Position numbers and translations under genes: made by a program. This document shows positions 47,911 to 56,433 of a stretch of 64,000 bases of DNA, in pieces. Below the pieces are notes generated by a model. It saw only the letters and a list, made by a program, of their open reading frames with translations, was not told where the DNA came from and made no database searches. The stretch comes from Streptomyces sp. NBC_00878 (GTDB lineage: Bacteria > Actinomycetota > Actinomycetes > Streptomycetales > Streptomycetaceae). Numbering within the stretch: the stretch's first letter is position 1; each line of letters starts with the position of its first letter. The stretch spans positions 3,782,001 to 3,846,000 of the forward strand of contig NZ_JAPEOK010000001.1 in NCBI RefSeq assembly GCF_026341515.1, written 5' to 3'.

Positions 47911-48003
47911 TTGTTGCCTCGGTGGGCCTTGGTTGCCTTGATGGGCTCGGTCGCCTTGAGGGGGCTGGGTCGCCTTGATGGGTCTCGGTTGCCTTGATGG
48001 GTC
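47911..48003. repeat. Five tandem 18-19-bp units in the kinase leader
   Basis: Units at 47911-47928, 47929-47946, 47947-47965, 47966-47984 and 47985-48003 share TYGGTYGCCTTGATGGGYC. They lie between the kinase start and the IclR palindrome, in the minus-strand 5' region. Confidence 0.85.
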
Positions 48004-48070
48004 TTGGCGGCTCCGTTGACCCGGCGTTGGCCGAGATGTTAGACAGCAGTAAGCGCGACACGCAATGACT

Positions 48071-48087
48071 GTTGCAGATACTGCAAC
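48071..48087. promoter_or_regulatory. IclR-type operator (GTTGCAG-ATA-CTGCAAC)
   Basis: A perfect 7-bp inverted repeat with 3-bp centre lies in the divergent region, 20 bp upstream of the deaminase ATG and ~175 bp upstream of the kinase. IclR regulators bind 13-17 bp palindromes of this type, and the iclR gene is in the same locus. Confidence 0.7.
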
Positions 48088-48107
48088 GACTTGATTGGGG
48101 AGGCTTC

Positions 48108-49433
48108 ATGGCCGCCGACTCCGTACCCGGCACCGGCGCGGAGCGTCTCGCCGCGCTCGCGGACGAACGTGTCGACCATCGCTTCAAGGGGCTCCCGCCC
48201 GACGCCGACGGACTGACCGTCGGCGAGTTGACCGCCCAGCGCCGGAACCTGTTCAGCGGCGGCTTCACCACGCCGGTGCTCGCCCTCTCCGCCGAGCGGC
48301 TGGCGCACAACCTGCGGCTCATGGAGACGTACGCGGTCCGGCACGGGCTCGCCTTCGCCCCGCACGGCAAGACGTCGATGGCGCCCCAGCTCTTCCAGCG
48401 GCAGATCGAGCACGGCGCGTGGGGCATCACGCTGGCGGTCCCGCACCAGGTGCGGGTGGCGCGGGCCTTCGGTGTCCAGCGCGTGTTCCTGGCGAACGAG
48501 GTGGTGGACCCCGCCGCCCTGGGCTGGGTGGCCGCGCAGCTCGCCGCCGATCCCGCGTTCCGTTTCGTCTGTTACGTCGACTCCGTGCGCGGGGTGGAGC
48601 TGATGGACGCCGCGCTGCGGGGTGCCGCCCGGCCCGTGGACGTCGTCGTCGAGCTGGCGGCCGGCGAGGGCGCCCGGACCGGCGTACGGACGGAGGCGGA
48701 GTGCGCGGCCGTCGCGGAGGCGGTGGCCGAAGTGGACACGCTGCGGCTGGTGGGTGTCGCGGGGTACGAGGGCGAGGTGCCGGACGCGGATCCGGAGCGG
48801 GTACGCGCCTGGCTGCGGCGGCTCGTCGCGCTGGCCGTCGACTTCGACAAGGCCGGTCGCTTCGAGGGCCTGGACGAGATCGTGGTGAGTGCGGGCGGCA
48901 GCGCCTGGTTCGACGCGGTGGCCGATGTCTTCGCGGGGATTCCCGAACTGTCCCTGCCCGTGCTGAAGTTGCTGCGCTCCGGCGCGTACGTCTCGCACGA
49001 CGACGGGCACTACCGGAAGATCACGCCGTTCAACCGGGTCCCGGAGGAGGGCGCCCTGCACCCCGCGTTCCGGCTCTGGGCGCAGATCGTCTCCCGTCCG
49101 TCCCCCGAGCAGGCCTTCGCCAACGCGGGCAAGCGGGACGCCGCGTACGACCTGGATCTGCCGGAGGTGCAGGTCGTTCGCTCAGGCAGTACGGGTAGCG
49201 CGGGTAGTTCGGGTGGTTCGGGTAGTGGTGAGCGGGCGGCGGACGGCATCACCGTCACGGGTCTGTCCGACCAGCACGCCTGGGTTCGTACCGCCGCGGG
49301 CGCCGACCTCCAGGTCGGCGACTGGGTGGGCATGGGGCTCTCCCACCCCTGCACGTCCTTCGACAAGTGGCAGCTGATTCCGGTGGTGGAGCAGGACGGC
49401 ACGGTCGTCGAATACATCCGCACCTACTTCTAG
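48108..49433 (+). CDS. D-amino-acid (D-serine dehydratase-like) deaminase
   Basis: The 441-residue protein belongs to the fold-type III PLP enzymes of D-threonine aldolase/D-serine dehydratase type: FTTPVLALSAERLAHNL, FAPHGKTSMAPQLFQRQ with the PLP Lys, GVAGYEGEVPDADPE, VSAGGSAWFDAVADVF, and near the C-terminus LSHPCTSFDKW, whose His-x-Cys is the zinc site of eukaryotic-type D-serine dehydratase. A ~15-residue Ser/Gly linker interrupts the C-terminal part. GGGGAGG lies 4 nt before ATG 48108. It is followed 35 bp later by the deacylase gene. Confidence 0.9.
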   Translation: MAADSVPGTGAERLAALADERVDHRFKGLPPDADGLTVGELTAQRRNLFSGGFTTPVLALSAERLAHNLRLMETYAVRHGLAFAPHGKTSMAPQLFQRQIEHGAWGITLAVPHQVRVARAFGVQRVFLANEVVDPAALGWVAAQLAADPAFRFVCYVDSVRGVELMDAALRGAARPVDVVVELAAGEGARTGVRTEAECAAVAEAVAEVDTLRLVGVAGYEGEVPDADPERVRAWLRRLVALAVDFDKAGRFEGLDEIVVSAGGSAWFDAVADVFAGIPELSLPVLKLLRSGAYVSHDDGHYRKITPFNRVPEEGALHPAFRLWAQIVSRPSPEQAFANAGKRDAAYDLDLPEVQVVRSGSTGSAGSSGGSGSGERAADGITVTGLSDQHAWVRTAAGADLQVGDWVGMGLSHPCTSFDKWQLIPVVEQDGTVVEYIRTYF

Positions 49434-49468
49434 TACCTCCACACCACACCTACTCCTAGGAGCCCGCC

Positions 49469-51094
49469 ATGCTGGATCTCGTCATCCGTGACGCGGAGGT
49501 CGTCGACGGCAGCGGCGGCCCCTCCTACCGGGCCGACGTGGGCATCGAGGGCGGCCGCATCACGGCCGTGGTCCAGGAGGCCGCGGCGGCCGGCTGTCTG
49601 CGGCCCGTCGCCCGCCGGGTGCTGGACGCCGAGGGGCTCGTCCTCTCCCCCGGCTTCATCGACATGCACGCCCACAGCGACCTCGCCCTGCTCCGGGACC
49701 CCGACCACAGCGCGAAGGCCGCGCAGGGCGTGACGCTGGAGGTCATCGGCCAGGACGGGCTGTCGTACGCGCCGGTGGACGAGCGGACCCTCGCCGAGGT
49801 GCGCAGGGCGATCACCGGCTGGAACGGCAACGGCGACGACATCGACTTCACCTGGCGCTCGGTGGGCGAGTACCTGGACCGGCTGGACCACGGCTTCGAC
49901 GGCGAGGGCATCGCCGTCAACGCCGCGTACCTGATCCCCCAGGGCACGGTACGGATGCTCGCCGTCGGCTGGGAGGATCGCGAGGCGACCCCTCAAGAGC
50001 TGGACCGGATGCGGGAGTTGGTCGCCGAGGGCATGCGCGAGGGCGCCGTCGGCATGTCGTCCGGGCTCACGTACACACCCGGCATGTACGCCAAGGACGC
50101 CGAACTCACCGAACTGTGCCGGGTGGTGGCCGCGTACGACGGCTACTACTGCCCGCACCACCGTTCGTACGGAGCCGGCGCCCTGGACGCGTACCGGGAG
50201 ATGGTGGACCTGACGCGCGAGGCGGGCTGCCCGCTCCATCTGGCCCACGCCACCATGAACTTCGGCGTGAACAAGGGCAGGGGCGCCGACCTGCTGACGC
50301 TCCTCGACGAGGCGCTCGCGGACGGGGCGGACATCAGCCTCGACACGTATCCGTACACGCCCGGCTGTACGACTCTCGTGGCGATGCTGCCCAGTTGGGC
50401 GAGCGAGGGCGGCCCGGAGGCGATTCTTGCCCGCCTGAAGGACGACGAGACCGCCGGGCGGATCCGCCATCACATGGAGGTGGTGGGCGCGGATGGCTGC
50501 CACGGCGTTCCCATCGAGTGGGACACCATCGAGATCTCGGGGGTGACCGACCCGGCGCTCGCGGACTACGTGGGCCGCACGGTCCAGCAGTCGGCGGACG
50601 CGCGCGACGAGGCCCCCTGGACCACCGCCCGCCGGCTGCTCCTGGACGACGGTCTCGGCTCGACGATCCTCCAGCACGTCGGCCACGAGGAGAACGTGCG
50701 GGCGATCATGCGGCACCGCGTCCACACCGGCGGCTCGGACGGCATCCTGCGCGGCGACAAGCCGCATCCGCGCGCGTACGGCACGTTCCCGCAGTATCTC
50801 GGCCGGTACGTACGGGAGTTGGGCGTCCTCGGCCTGGAGGAGTGCGTCGCGCACCTGACGTCGCGCCCGGCGGCCCGGCTGCGGCTGTCCGACCGCGGGC
50901 TGGTCCGCGAGGGGTACAAGGCGGACCTCGTGCTGTTCGACCCGGCCACGGTGGCCGCGGGCTCGACCTTCGAGAACCCCCGCGTACTCCCGACGGGCAT
51001 CCCGTACGTCCTGATCGACGGGCGGTTCGTCATCGAGGACGGGCGGCGGACCGACGTGCTGGCGGGGCGGGCGGTCCGCGGAACTCCCGCGTGA
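49469..51094 (+). CDS. N-acyl-D-amino-acid deacylase (D-aminoacylase)
   Basis: The 541-residue protein is an amidohydrolase-fold D-aminoacylase: LVIRDAEVVDGSG at the start, the metal site GFIDMHAHSDLAL, GHEENV and HRVHTGGSDGILRGDKPHPRAYG, and a C-terminal VREGYKADLVLFDP. These enzymes release free D-amino acids from N-acyl forms, feeding the deaminase encoded just upstream. AGGAG lies before the ATG. It ends the plus-strand arm of the locus and converges on the protease gene. Confidence 0.92.
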   Translation: MLDLVIRDAEVVDGSGGPSYRADVGIEGGRITAVVQEAAAAGCLRPVARRVLDAEGLVLSPGFIDMHAHSDLALLRDPDHSAKAAQGVTLEVIGQDGLSYAPVDERTLAEVRRAITGWNGNGDDIDFTWRSVGEYLDRLDHGFDGEGIAVNAAYLIPQGTVRMLAVGWEDREATPQELDRMRELVAEGMREGAVGMSSGLTYTPGMYAKDAELTELCRVVAAYDGYYCPHHRSYGAGALDAYREMVDLTREAGCPLHLAHATMNFGVNKGRGADLLTLLDEALADGADISLDTYPYTPGCTTLVAMLPSWASEGGPEAILARLKDDETAGRIRHHMEVVGADGCHGVPIEWDTIEISGVTDPALADYVGRTVQQSADARDEAPWTTARRLLLDDGLGSTILQHVGHEENVRAIMRHRVHTGGSDGILRGDKPHPRAYGTFPQYLGRYVRELGVLGLEECVAHLTSRPAARLRLSDRGLVREGYKADLVLFDPATVAAGSTFENPRVLPTGIPYVLIDGRFVIEDGRRTDVLAGRAVRGTPA

Positions 51095-51109
51095 CCGCCC
51101 GCCGCCGGA

Positions 51110-52021
51110 TCACGGCTTGGGCAGGGTGCACCCGCTCGCGCTCAGGTCGAGCTTGTTGTCGACGCCGAAGCAGGCGGGGATCTGGTAGGTCTCCTGGGCG
51201 TAGTTGATGCCCGCGCGGACGGTCACGTTGCCGCTCTCGTCGACCTCACAGGGGTTGTTGACCGTGCAGCGGGCGCCGTCCTCGTTGCCGGTGTTGTTGA
51301 CGGCGACGACGTTGCCGGTGGCGTTGTCGACGACGGGCGAGCCCGAGGTGCCGCCGATGGTCTGGCAGGCCGAGGTGTAACGGACCGAGTCCTTCCAGGT
51401 CCAGTCGCCTTCCTTGAGGCGGTAGGCGAAGCCGTCGACGTTGCAGGCGTAGGTCCGCTTCCAGTAGCCGGAGACGACCGTGATGGCGGTGCCGGCGACG
51501 GGGTGCGTGTCGTTCAGCGTCAACGGGCTGATGTTGTACGAGGTCTTGATCTGCGCGTACGTGGTGGTGAGCTGGTACAGCGAGACGTCCGTGTCGGTCA
51601 TCGTCGCGTAGGCGATCTTGCTGGCGCGCAGGGTCCCGAGCCGGGTACCGGCGGCGTTGAGCAGACCGAAGGTGCGGCTGGAGGCCTGGTCGACGATGAC
51701 CTCGCCGGCCGCGGGGAAGCCGGTCTCCAGGCAGTGGCCGTTGGACATGACCATCGCCGGGTCGTTGTCCTCCGAGTCCGGGAACCGGACGACGGAGCCG
51801 GAGCAGTTGCTGAGCGAGACGGTGCCGGCGAAGGTGACGGCCTGGACGGTCGGTGCGGTGATTCTGGACACGGCCGCCGTGGTGGACGTGACGGCGTCTC
51901 TGACCACTGACGTGGCCGTGTCCGTCACCGCGGGCTCGGGCGCGGGCGCCGCGACCGCGGGTGCCGCACCGGCCCCGGCTATGACCAGGGCGAAGAGCGC
52001 GGCGCCGAGAGGCTTTCTCAT
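51110..52021 (-). CDS. Secreted trypsin-like serine protease (S1 fold)
   Basis: The 303-residue protein has a signal peptide (to about residue 26), a short pro-region rich in Thr/Val, and a trypsin-fold domain with the triad His in MVMSNGHCLETG, Asp in TDTDVSLYQL and Ser in GGTSGSPVVDN. Several Cys pairs match secreted streptomycete proteases. The final ~45 residues (VRAGINYAQETYQIPACFGV) extend past the usual end. GGGG lies upstream of the ATG. A strong hairpin occupies its 5' region. Confidence 0.9.
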   Translation of the reverse strand: MRKPLGAALFALVIAGAGAAPAVAAPAPEPAVTDTATSVVRDAVTSTTAAVSRITAPTVQAVTFAGTVSLSNCSGSVVRFPDSEDNDPAMVMSNGHCLETGFPAAGEVIVDQASSRTFGLLNAAGTRLGTLRASKIAYATMTDTDVSLYQLTTTYAQIKTSYNISPLTLNDTHPVAGTAITVVSGYWKRTYACNVDGFAYRLKEGDWTWKDSVRYTSACQTIGGTSGSPVVDNATGNVVAVNNTGNEDGARCTVNNPCEVDESGNVTVRAGINYAQETYQIPACFGVDNKLDLSASGCTLPKP

Positions 52022-52043
52022 GTGGGGGGTCCCCTCTGTGACT

Positions 52044-52072
52044 TGGGCGGCCGGAGATCCTCCGGCCGCCCA
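52044..52072 (-). terminator. Perfect 13-bp hairpin between the KAP and protease genes
   Basis: TGGGCGGCCGGAG and CTCCGGCCGCCCA pair around a 3-nt loop. It is 54 bp after the KAP-gene stop and 23 bp before the protease ATG, so it is either the KAP terminator or a protease leader structure. Confidence 0.65.
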
Positions 52073-52125
52073 CAGTTTGACATGGGCATTGTGAAGTGAG
52101 AGGGGGGTTCGGGCAAGGAGTTGTT

Positions 52126-53916
52126 TCAGGACCGGCGGTGGCGAATTTCCTCGCAGGCGGCGTCGATGTGCAGGAAGAGCAGCCGCCCGGAGGCCGCGAT
52201 CCGCGCACCGAGCTCCTGGCTCCGGCGTTCGCGGGCAGGGGTGACCCGGCCGGTGAAGAAGACCACCGGTCCGTCGAAGCGCCTCTCTTGCCGCCAGCGT
52301 GCGAGATCCGTGAATCCGGCGTCCCGGTCGGACCCACGCGTGACGTCGGAGAGCAGCAGGTCGAATGTCTGGGTGCGCAGGATCTGCTCGGCACTGCGCG
52401 CGCTCTCGGCCAGCACGACGTCGGCGCCGCGGTCGGTCAGGTCGCCGATGAAGCGCCGGTTCCCGCCCGGGTTGTCGTCGACCCAGAGGACACGGAGGCC
52501 CTCGTACGTACGGAAGCCCTCGTACGTACCGCGCCCTTCGGCGGATGTGCCGTCGCCCCCGCTCGGCGCCTCGTCGCCGTCGCGAATGAGGACGACCGGG
52601 GCCACGCCGCCCTTCTGCAAGTGCTGCACCAGCTCGTCCACCTGCGGCAGGCGCATCCACTCCTCGACGAGGTGGACGAAGTTGTGGTCTCGCGCGAGAG
52701 CGGGATAGGAGGTGGGCAACTCCTCCTCCAGCCGGGCGAGTACAGCCGCCCAGCCGTCCGAGAGCGCCATGTCCGGCTCCGCGAGGCCGTGACCCTTCAC
52801 GCTGTTCACCGTGGTCCGCCACGACTCGGGATCCGGCCGTACCGCCTCGCTCAGCACCCGCCGGGCCGCCCGGTACTCACGGAACTCCTGTGCCGCATGC
52901 GTGTAGGTGCCGTCGCGGCTGACGAGCAGTCGGTAGAAGTCGCCGTACAGATGCTGGAGCAGCAGCGTCCTGATCACCGCCTCCGGCCGGAAGCTCTCCC
53001 AGAGCGGGTTGAGCGCACACTCCAGCCCGAAACCGTTGATGAGCCGCTTGATCCGGCGCGGGTTGCGGGCCGAGCGGGCGGCTATCAGCTTCACCAAGTC
53101 GTCGTCCAGCAGCTCGCGCAGACCGGAGCGCTCCGCGCAGTGCCGGACGTACGCCTCGACCTCGTCGCCGCCCGGCACCGGCAACCGGTAGCTCGTCTGG
53201 AAGACCTTCTCCATGAACGCCGACCCGGCAGGGCCCAGGTCCCGCAGCAGGCCCGACGGGCCGAGCGCCGACCGGTCGCAGCCGATCACGAAGACCAGCC
53301 CGGGCACGTCCAGGTAGACCTTCACCGCCTCGCACACCGCGAGGACCGTCTCCTCCGAGCAGCGGTCGAGGTCGTCGACGAAGACGACGAGCAGTCGGCT
53401 GGGCTCGTACTCCGCCGACTCCGCCCACTCGGTGGCGAGGTCGCGCAGCGCGACCCGCATCTCGTTGCGGGCGTTCGCGTTGACGGACATGTCCCGCCAG
53501 AACTGGTCCACGAGGCCCGCCACCCCGAACGGCACCGAGGCGACGGTGAGCGTCGCCCGCACCGCCCTGATCAGCGTCCCGCGCTCGGACACCCGGTGCA
53601 TCGCCCGCCGCAGCATCCGCTTGTCGAAGCGCAGCAGGACCGACTTGATGAGCCCTTCCAGCGCGTCGGCCCCGGTGGAGGTCCAGGCGTTGTACCAGAC
53701 GGTCTCCACGTCCCTGCGCTTCAGCAGCTCCGCCTGGACCAGCCGCATCAGACTGCTCTTGCCCATCCCCCAGCCGGCGTCCACGGCGAGTGTGAACGGG
53801 GTCGCCGTCCGGGAGTCGTGCAGCAGCTTGGCCAGCTCGCGGGCGGCCCGGCCGGTGCCGAGTACATCGACCTCCGGGTCGGTGACCGGTTCGTCGTTGA
53901 GCAGCGAGAAGTCCAT
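52126..53916 (-). CDS. KAP-family P-loop NTPase fused to a response-regulator receiver domain
   Basis: The 596-residue protein has an N-terminal KAP NTPase: Walker A AGWGMGKSS (~47-55), a hydrophobic segment (~116-138) that may touch the membrane, Walker B LLVVFVDDLDRC (~175-186), VFVIGCDRSAL and ARSARNPRRIKRLINGF. From ~473 a receiver follows: LRVLWVDDNPGG, phosphoacceptor Asp524 in DLLLSDVTRG, and Thr in VVFFTGR. The usual conserved Lys is not apparent. KAP NTPases include plasmid F PifA, known for phage exclusion. Fusion to a receiver is unusual in my knowledge. A repeat-rich membrane protein is encoded upstream; no kinase is adjacent. Confidence 0.85.
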   Translation of the reverse strand: MDFSLLNDEPVTDPEVDVLGTGRAARELAKLLHDSRTATPFTLAVDAGWGMGKSSLMRLVQAELLKRRDVETVWYNAWTSTGADALEGLIKSVLLRFDKRMLRRAMHRVSERGTLIRAVRATLTVASVPFGVAGLVDQFWRDMSVNANARNEMRVALRDLATEWAESAEYEPSRLLVVFVDDLDRCSEETVLAVCEAVKVYLDVPGLVFVIGCDRSALGPSGLLRDLGPAGSAFMEKVFQTSYRLPVPGGDEVEAYVRHCAERSGLRELLDDDLVKLIAARSARNPRRIKRLINGFGLECALNPLWESFRPEAVIRTLLLQHLYGDFYRLLVSRDGTYTHAAQEFREYRAARRVLSEAVRPDPESWRTTVNSVKGHGLAEPDMALSDGWAAVLARLEEELPTSYPALARDHNFVHLVEEWMRLPQVDELVQHLQKGGVAPVVLIRDGDEAPSGGDGTSAEGRGTYEGFRTYEGLRVLWVDDNPGGNRRFIGDLTDRGADVVLAESARSAEQILRTQTFDLLLSDVTRGSDRDAGFTDLARWRQERRFDGPVVFFTGRVTPARERRSQELGARIAASGRLLFLHIDAACEEIRHRRS

Positions 53917-53979
53917 GGCCCTGCCTCCCCCTTCGGAAGGGCCAACCTACCCAGTCCGACGGCCACTTGGCTCGTTGCC

Positions 53980-54139
53980 CGGCGGCAGCCCGGGGGATGG
54001 TCCGGCGGCAGCTCGGGGCATGGCCCGGCGGCAGCTCGGCTCCCTGCCTGGCGGCAGCCCGGGCATCGTCCGGTGGCTGCTCGGGACATCGTCCGGCAGC
54101 CGCTCGGCTCGTCGTCCGGTGGCCGCCCGGGGCCCGGCC
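53980..54139. repeat. Seven tandem 22-23-bp units
   Basis: Units start at 53980, 54003, 54026, 54049, 54071, 54094 and 54117 and share CGGCGGCAGCTCGGGGCATGGTC. They fill the gap between the KAP gene and the upstream membrane-protein gene. No gene was seen in the array. Confidence 0.9.
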
Positions 54140-54165
54140 GCGGCTGCTCGGGCCGTTTGGTGCCG

Positions 54166-54981
54166 CTACTTGGGCCGTTTGGTGCCGCCCTGGCCGCGCC
54201 CCGGCTTGCCGTCGGAGTTGCCCGGGGGCCCCGGGCTCGTGGTGGCGGTGGGGGCGGTGGGGGACTTGGCAGCGGGCTTCTCGGTCTCGTCGCCCGTCGA
54301 GGTGGGGCTCGTCGAGCCGCTCGGGTCCCCTGTGCGGGACGGCTCCCCGCCGTCGGACGACCGTACGGCCGGGGCCCCGCCGGAAGTCTCCGAGTCCGTG
54401 GGCGACGCGGGATCCCCTGCCGTCGGACTCGTGCGGTCCTCGTTGCCCCGCGCTCCGCCCCCCGACGACCCGAAGGAGAACCCGGCTATCACGGCGGCCA
54501 CGGAGACCGCCCCCACCGCGCCGGCGGCGACCGCCACCCGCCGCGAGGGCCAGGCTCTGGGCTTCCGCCGGGAACGACGGCCACCGGCCAGGCGGCCGTC
54601 GTGCGGACCGTCGCCGCCGGCCAGGCGGACATCGTTCGGACCATCGCCGCCGGCCAGGCGGACATCGTTCGGACCATCGCCACCGGCCAGGCGGACGCCG
54701 TTCGGACCATCGCCGCCGACCGGGCGGCCATCCTCGGCTCCGGCGGCCACCGGTGGCAGCTCGCGGGTCTCGTCGTACGCGTTCTGCCAGCCGTGGGCAG
54801 TCGCCGGGTCGGCGTAGCCGTCGTACACCGGGGTCTCCCCGACCTGCGGGTGATACACGATCGGCGGAACCACGGGCTCGTCGCCGTCCCGACGCACACC
54901 ATGGGCGTCCGGCGCGCCGACCGCGTTGTTCGCGGCATTCGCGCCGTACACCCCGTTTTCGTTACCAGGTGGCCTCGACAT
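54166..54981 (-). CDS. Membrane protein with 11-residue cytoplasmic repeats
   Basis: The 271-residue protein has a long N-terminal region (residues ~1-140) containing four tandem copies of G-G-D-G-P-N-D-V-R-L-A, one membrane helix (RRVAVAAGAVGAVSVAAVIAG), and a Ser/Thr/Pro/Gly-rich C-terminal extracellular part ending in a basic tail. No family was recognised. The repeat is 33 bp at DNA level (54593-54725). The gene precedes the KAP-receiver gene by 249 bp in the same direction and could be a partner, but no overlap or shared signal proves it. Confidence 0.65.
   Translation of the reverse strand: MSRPPGNENGVYGANAANNAVGAPDAHGVRRDGDEPVVPPIVYHPQVGETPVYDGYADPATAHGWQNAYDETRELPPVAAGAEDGRPVGGDGPNGVRLAGGDGPNDVRLAGGDGPNDVRLAGGDGPHDGRLAGGRRSRRKPRAWPSRRVAVAAGAVGAVSVAAVIAGFSFGSSGGGARGNEDRTSPTAGDPASPTDSETSGGAPAVRSSDGGEPSRTGDPSGSTSPTSTGDETEKPAAKSPTAPTATTSPGPPGNSDGKPGRGQGGTKRPK
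54593..54725. repeat. 33-bp tandem repeat in the membrane-protein gene
   Basis: About four near-perfect 33-bp copies encode the eleven-residue repeat. Neighbouring copies differ at very few bases, which suggests recent expansion. Confidence 0.85.
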
Positions 54982-55094
54982 GGCCGCACATTCTAGGGAC
55001 GGGAGAGGCCGACGGGACAGCTACCGACGGTAAGCACCCAAACCACCCCGTCTCACGTGGTGGAGAACACTCCGCGGGACGCGTTACCCGGCCG

Positions 55095-55100
55095 TAAGCT
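55095..55100 (+). promoter_or_regulatory. Leaderless -10 box (TAAGCT) of the aminotransferase gene
   Basis: TAAGCT, then 7 nt, then ATG 55108, with no Shine-Dalgarno: the same geometry as at 11934, 14110 and 43519. Confidence 0.5.
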
Positions 55101-55107
55101 CACGGAC

Positions 55108-56319
55108 ATGCAGGTGATCCAGTCGACCAAGCTCGCCAACGTCTGTTACGAGATCCGGGGCCCGGTTCTGGAGGAGGCGATGCGGCTGGAAGCGGCCGGC
55201 CACCGCATCCTCAAGCTGAACACGGGCAACCCCGCCGCCTTCGGCTTCGAGTGCCCGCCCGAGATCCTGGAGGACATCCTCCGGAACGTGTCGTCCGCGC
55301 ACGGGTACGGCGACGCGAAGGGCCTGCTGGCGGCGCGCCGGGCCGTGGTCATGCACAACCAGACCATCGGCATAGAGACGGACGTCGAGCACGTCTTCAT
55401 CGGCAACGGCGTCTCCGAGCTGATCGTGATGGCGATGCAGGGGCTGCTGGACGACGGCGACGAGGTGCTCGTACCGGCCCCGGACTACCCCCTGTGGACC
55501 GCGGCCGTCTCCCTCTCCGGCGGCACGGCCGTGCACTACCGCTGTGACGAGCAGTCCGACTGGATGCCCGATCTGGCCGACGTGGAGCGGAAGGTCACCG
55601 ACCGCACCAAGGCGATCGTGATCATCAACCCGAACAATCCGACCGGCGCGGTCTACGACGAGGCCATACTGCGCGGACTGACCGACATCGCCCGCCGCCA
55701 CAACCTGCTGGTCTGCTCGGACGAGATCTACGACAAGATCCTGTACGACGGGGTCAGGCACACACCGACCACCACGATCGCCCCCGACCTGCTGACCCTC
55801 ACCTTCAACGGGATGTCGAAGGCGTACCGAGTGGCCGGCTACCGGGTCGGGTGGGTGTCGATCTCGGGTCCGCGGGCGCACGCCGACTCGTACATCGAGG
55901 GGCTGACCGTCCTCGCGAACATGCGACTGTGCGCGAACATGCCTGGTCAGCACGGTGTGGTCGCCGCACTGAGCGGGCGCCAGACGATCAACGACCTCGT
56001 CCTCCCCGGCGGGCGGATGTGCGAGCAGCGGGACGTGGCATACGACCTGCTGACGCAGATTCCGGGCGTGACGTGCGTGAAGCCGAAGGGGGCCCTCTAC
56101 CTCTTCCCGCGCCTCGATCCGAAGGTCTTCAAGATCAAGGACGACCGGCGGATGGTGCTGGACCTGCTGCGGGCCGAGAAGATCATGGTGGTACAGGGGA
56201 CGGGCTTCAACTGGCCGGATCCGGATCACTTCCGCATCGTCACCCTGCCCACGGCCCGGGACCTGACGGACGCGGTGCTGCGGATCGGGAACTTCCTGGA
56301 CGGGTACGCCCAGCGCTGA
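55108..56319 (+). CDS. Pyridoxal-phosphate aminotransferase (AlaA/AspC-type class I)
   Basis: The 403-residue protein is a class I aminotransferase. It shows IFxN-type substrate contacts (GNGVSELIVMAMQGLLDDGDEV), APDYPLWTAAVSL, IINPNNPTGAVYDE, DEIYDKILYDG and the PLP lysine in FNGMSKAYRVAGYRVGW. The start MQVIQSTKLANVCYEIRGPV is typical of the alanine/valine-type transaminases of actinobacteria. The start is leaderless. It is not obviously part of an operon. Confidence 0.93.
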   Translation: MQVIQSTKLANVCYEIRGPVLEEAMRLEAAGHRILKLNTGNPAAFGFECPPEILEDILRNVSSAHGYGDAKGLLAARRAVVMHNQTIGIETDVEHVFIGNGVSELIVMAMQGLLDDGDEVLVPAPDYPLWTAAVSLSGGTAVHYRCDEQSDWMPDLADVERKVTDRTKAIVIINPNNPTGAVYDEAILRGLTDIARRHNLLVCSDEIYDKILYDGVRHTPTTTIAPDLLTLTFNGMSKAYRVAGYRVGWVSISGPRAHADSYIEGLTVLANMRLCANMPGQHGVVAALSGRQTINDLVLPGGRMCEQRDVAYDLLTQIPGVTCVKPKGALYLFPRLDPKVFKIKDDRRMVLDLLRAEKIMVVQGTGFNWPDPDHFRIVTLPTARDLTDAVLRIGNFLDGYAQR

Positions 56320-56370
56320 CCTGCACCCCCTCACACTCCGTGCCCACCTGGGCCGCCTTTCCGAACCTAC

Positions 56371-56399
56371 TCAACTTTAGACGAAATCTAAGCTAGGAT
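56371..56399 (+). promoter_or_regulatory. Promoter with operator-like inverted repeat
   Basis: An A+T-rich stretch carries TTAGA-CGAAA-TCTAA (56377-56391) as an inverted repeat, and a consensus -10 TAGGAT (56394-56399) just after it. A repressor here would block the small gene at 56434. Confidence 0.45.
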
Positions 56400-56433
56400 G
56401 GCTTCCTGTTCAGAGCACAGGAGGCCATCTCCC

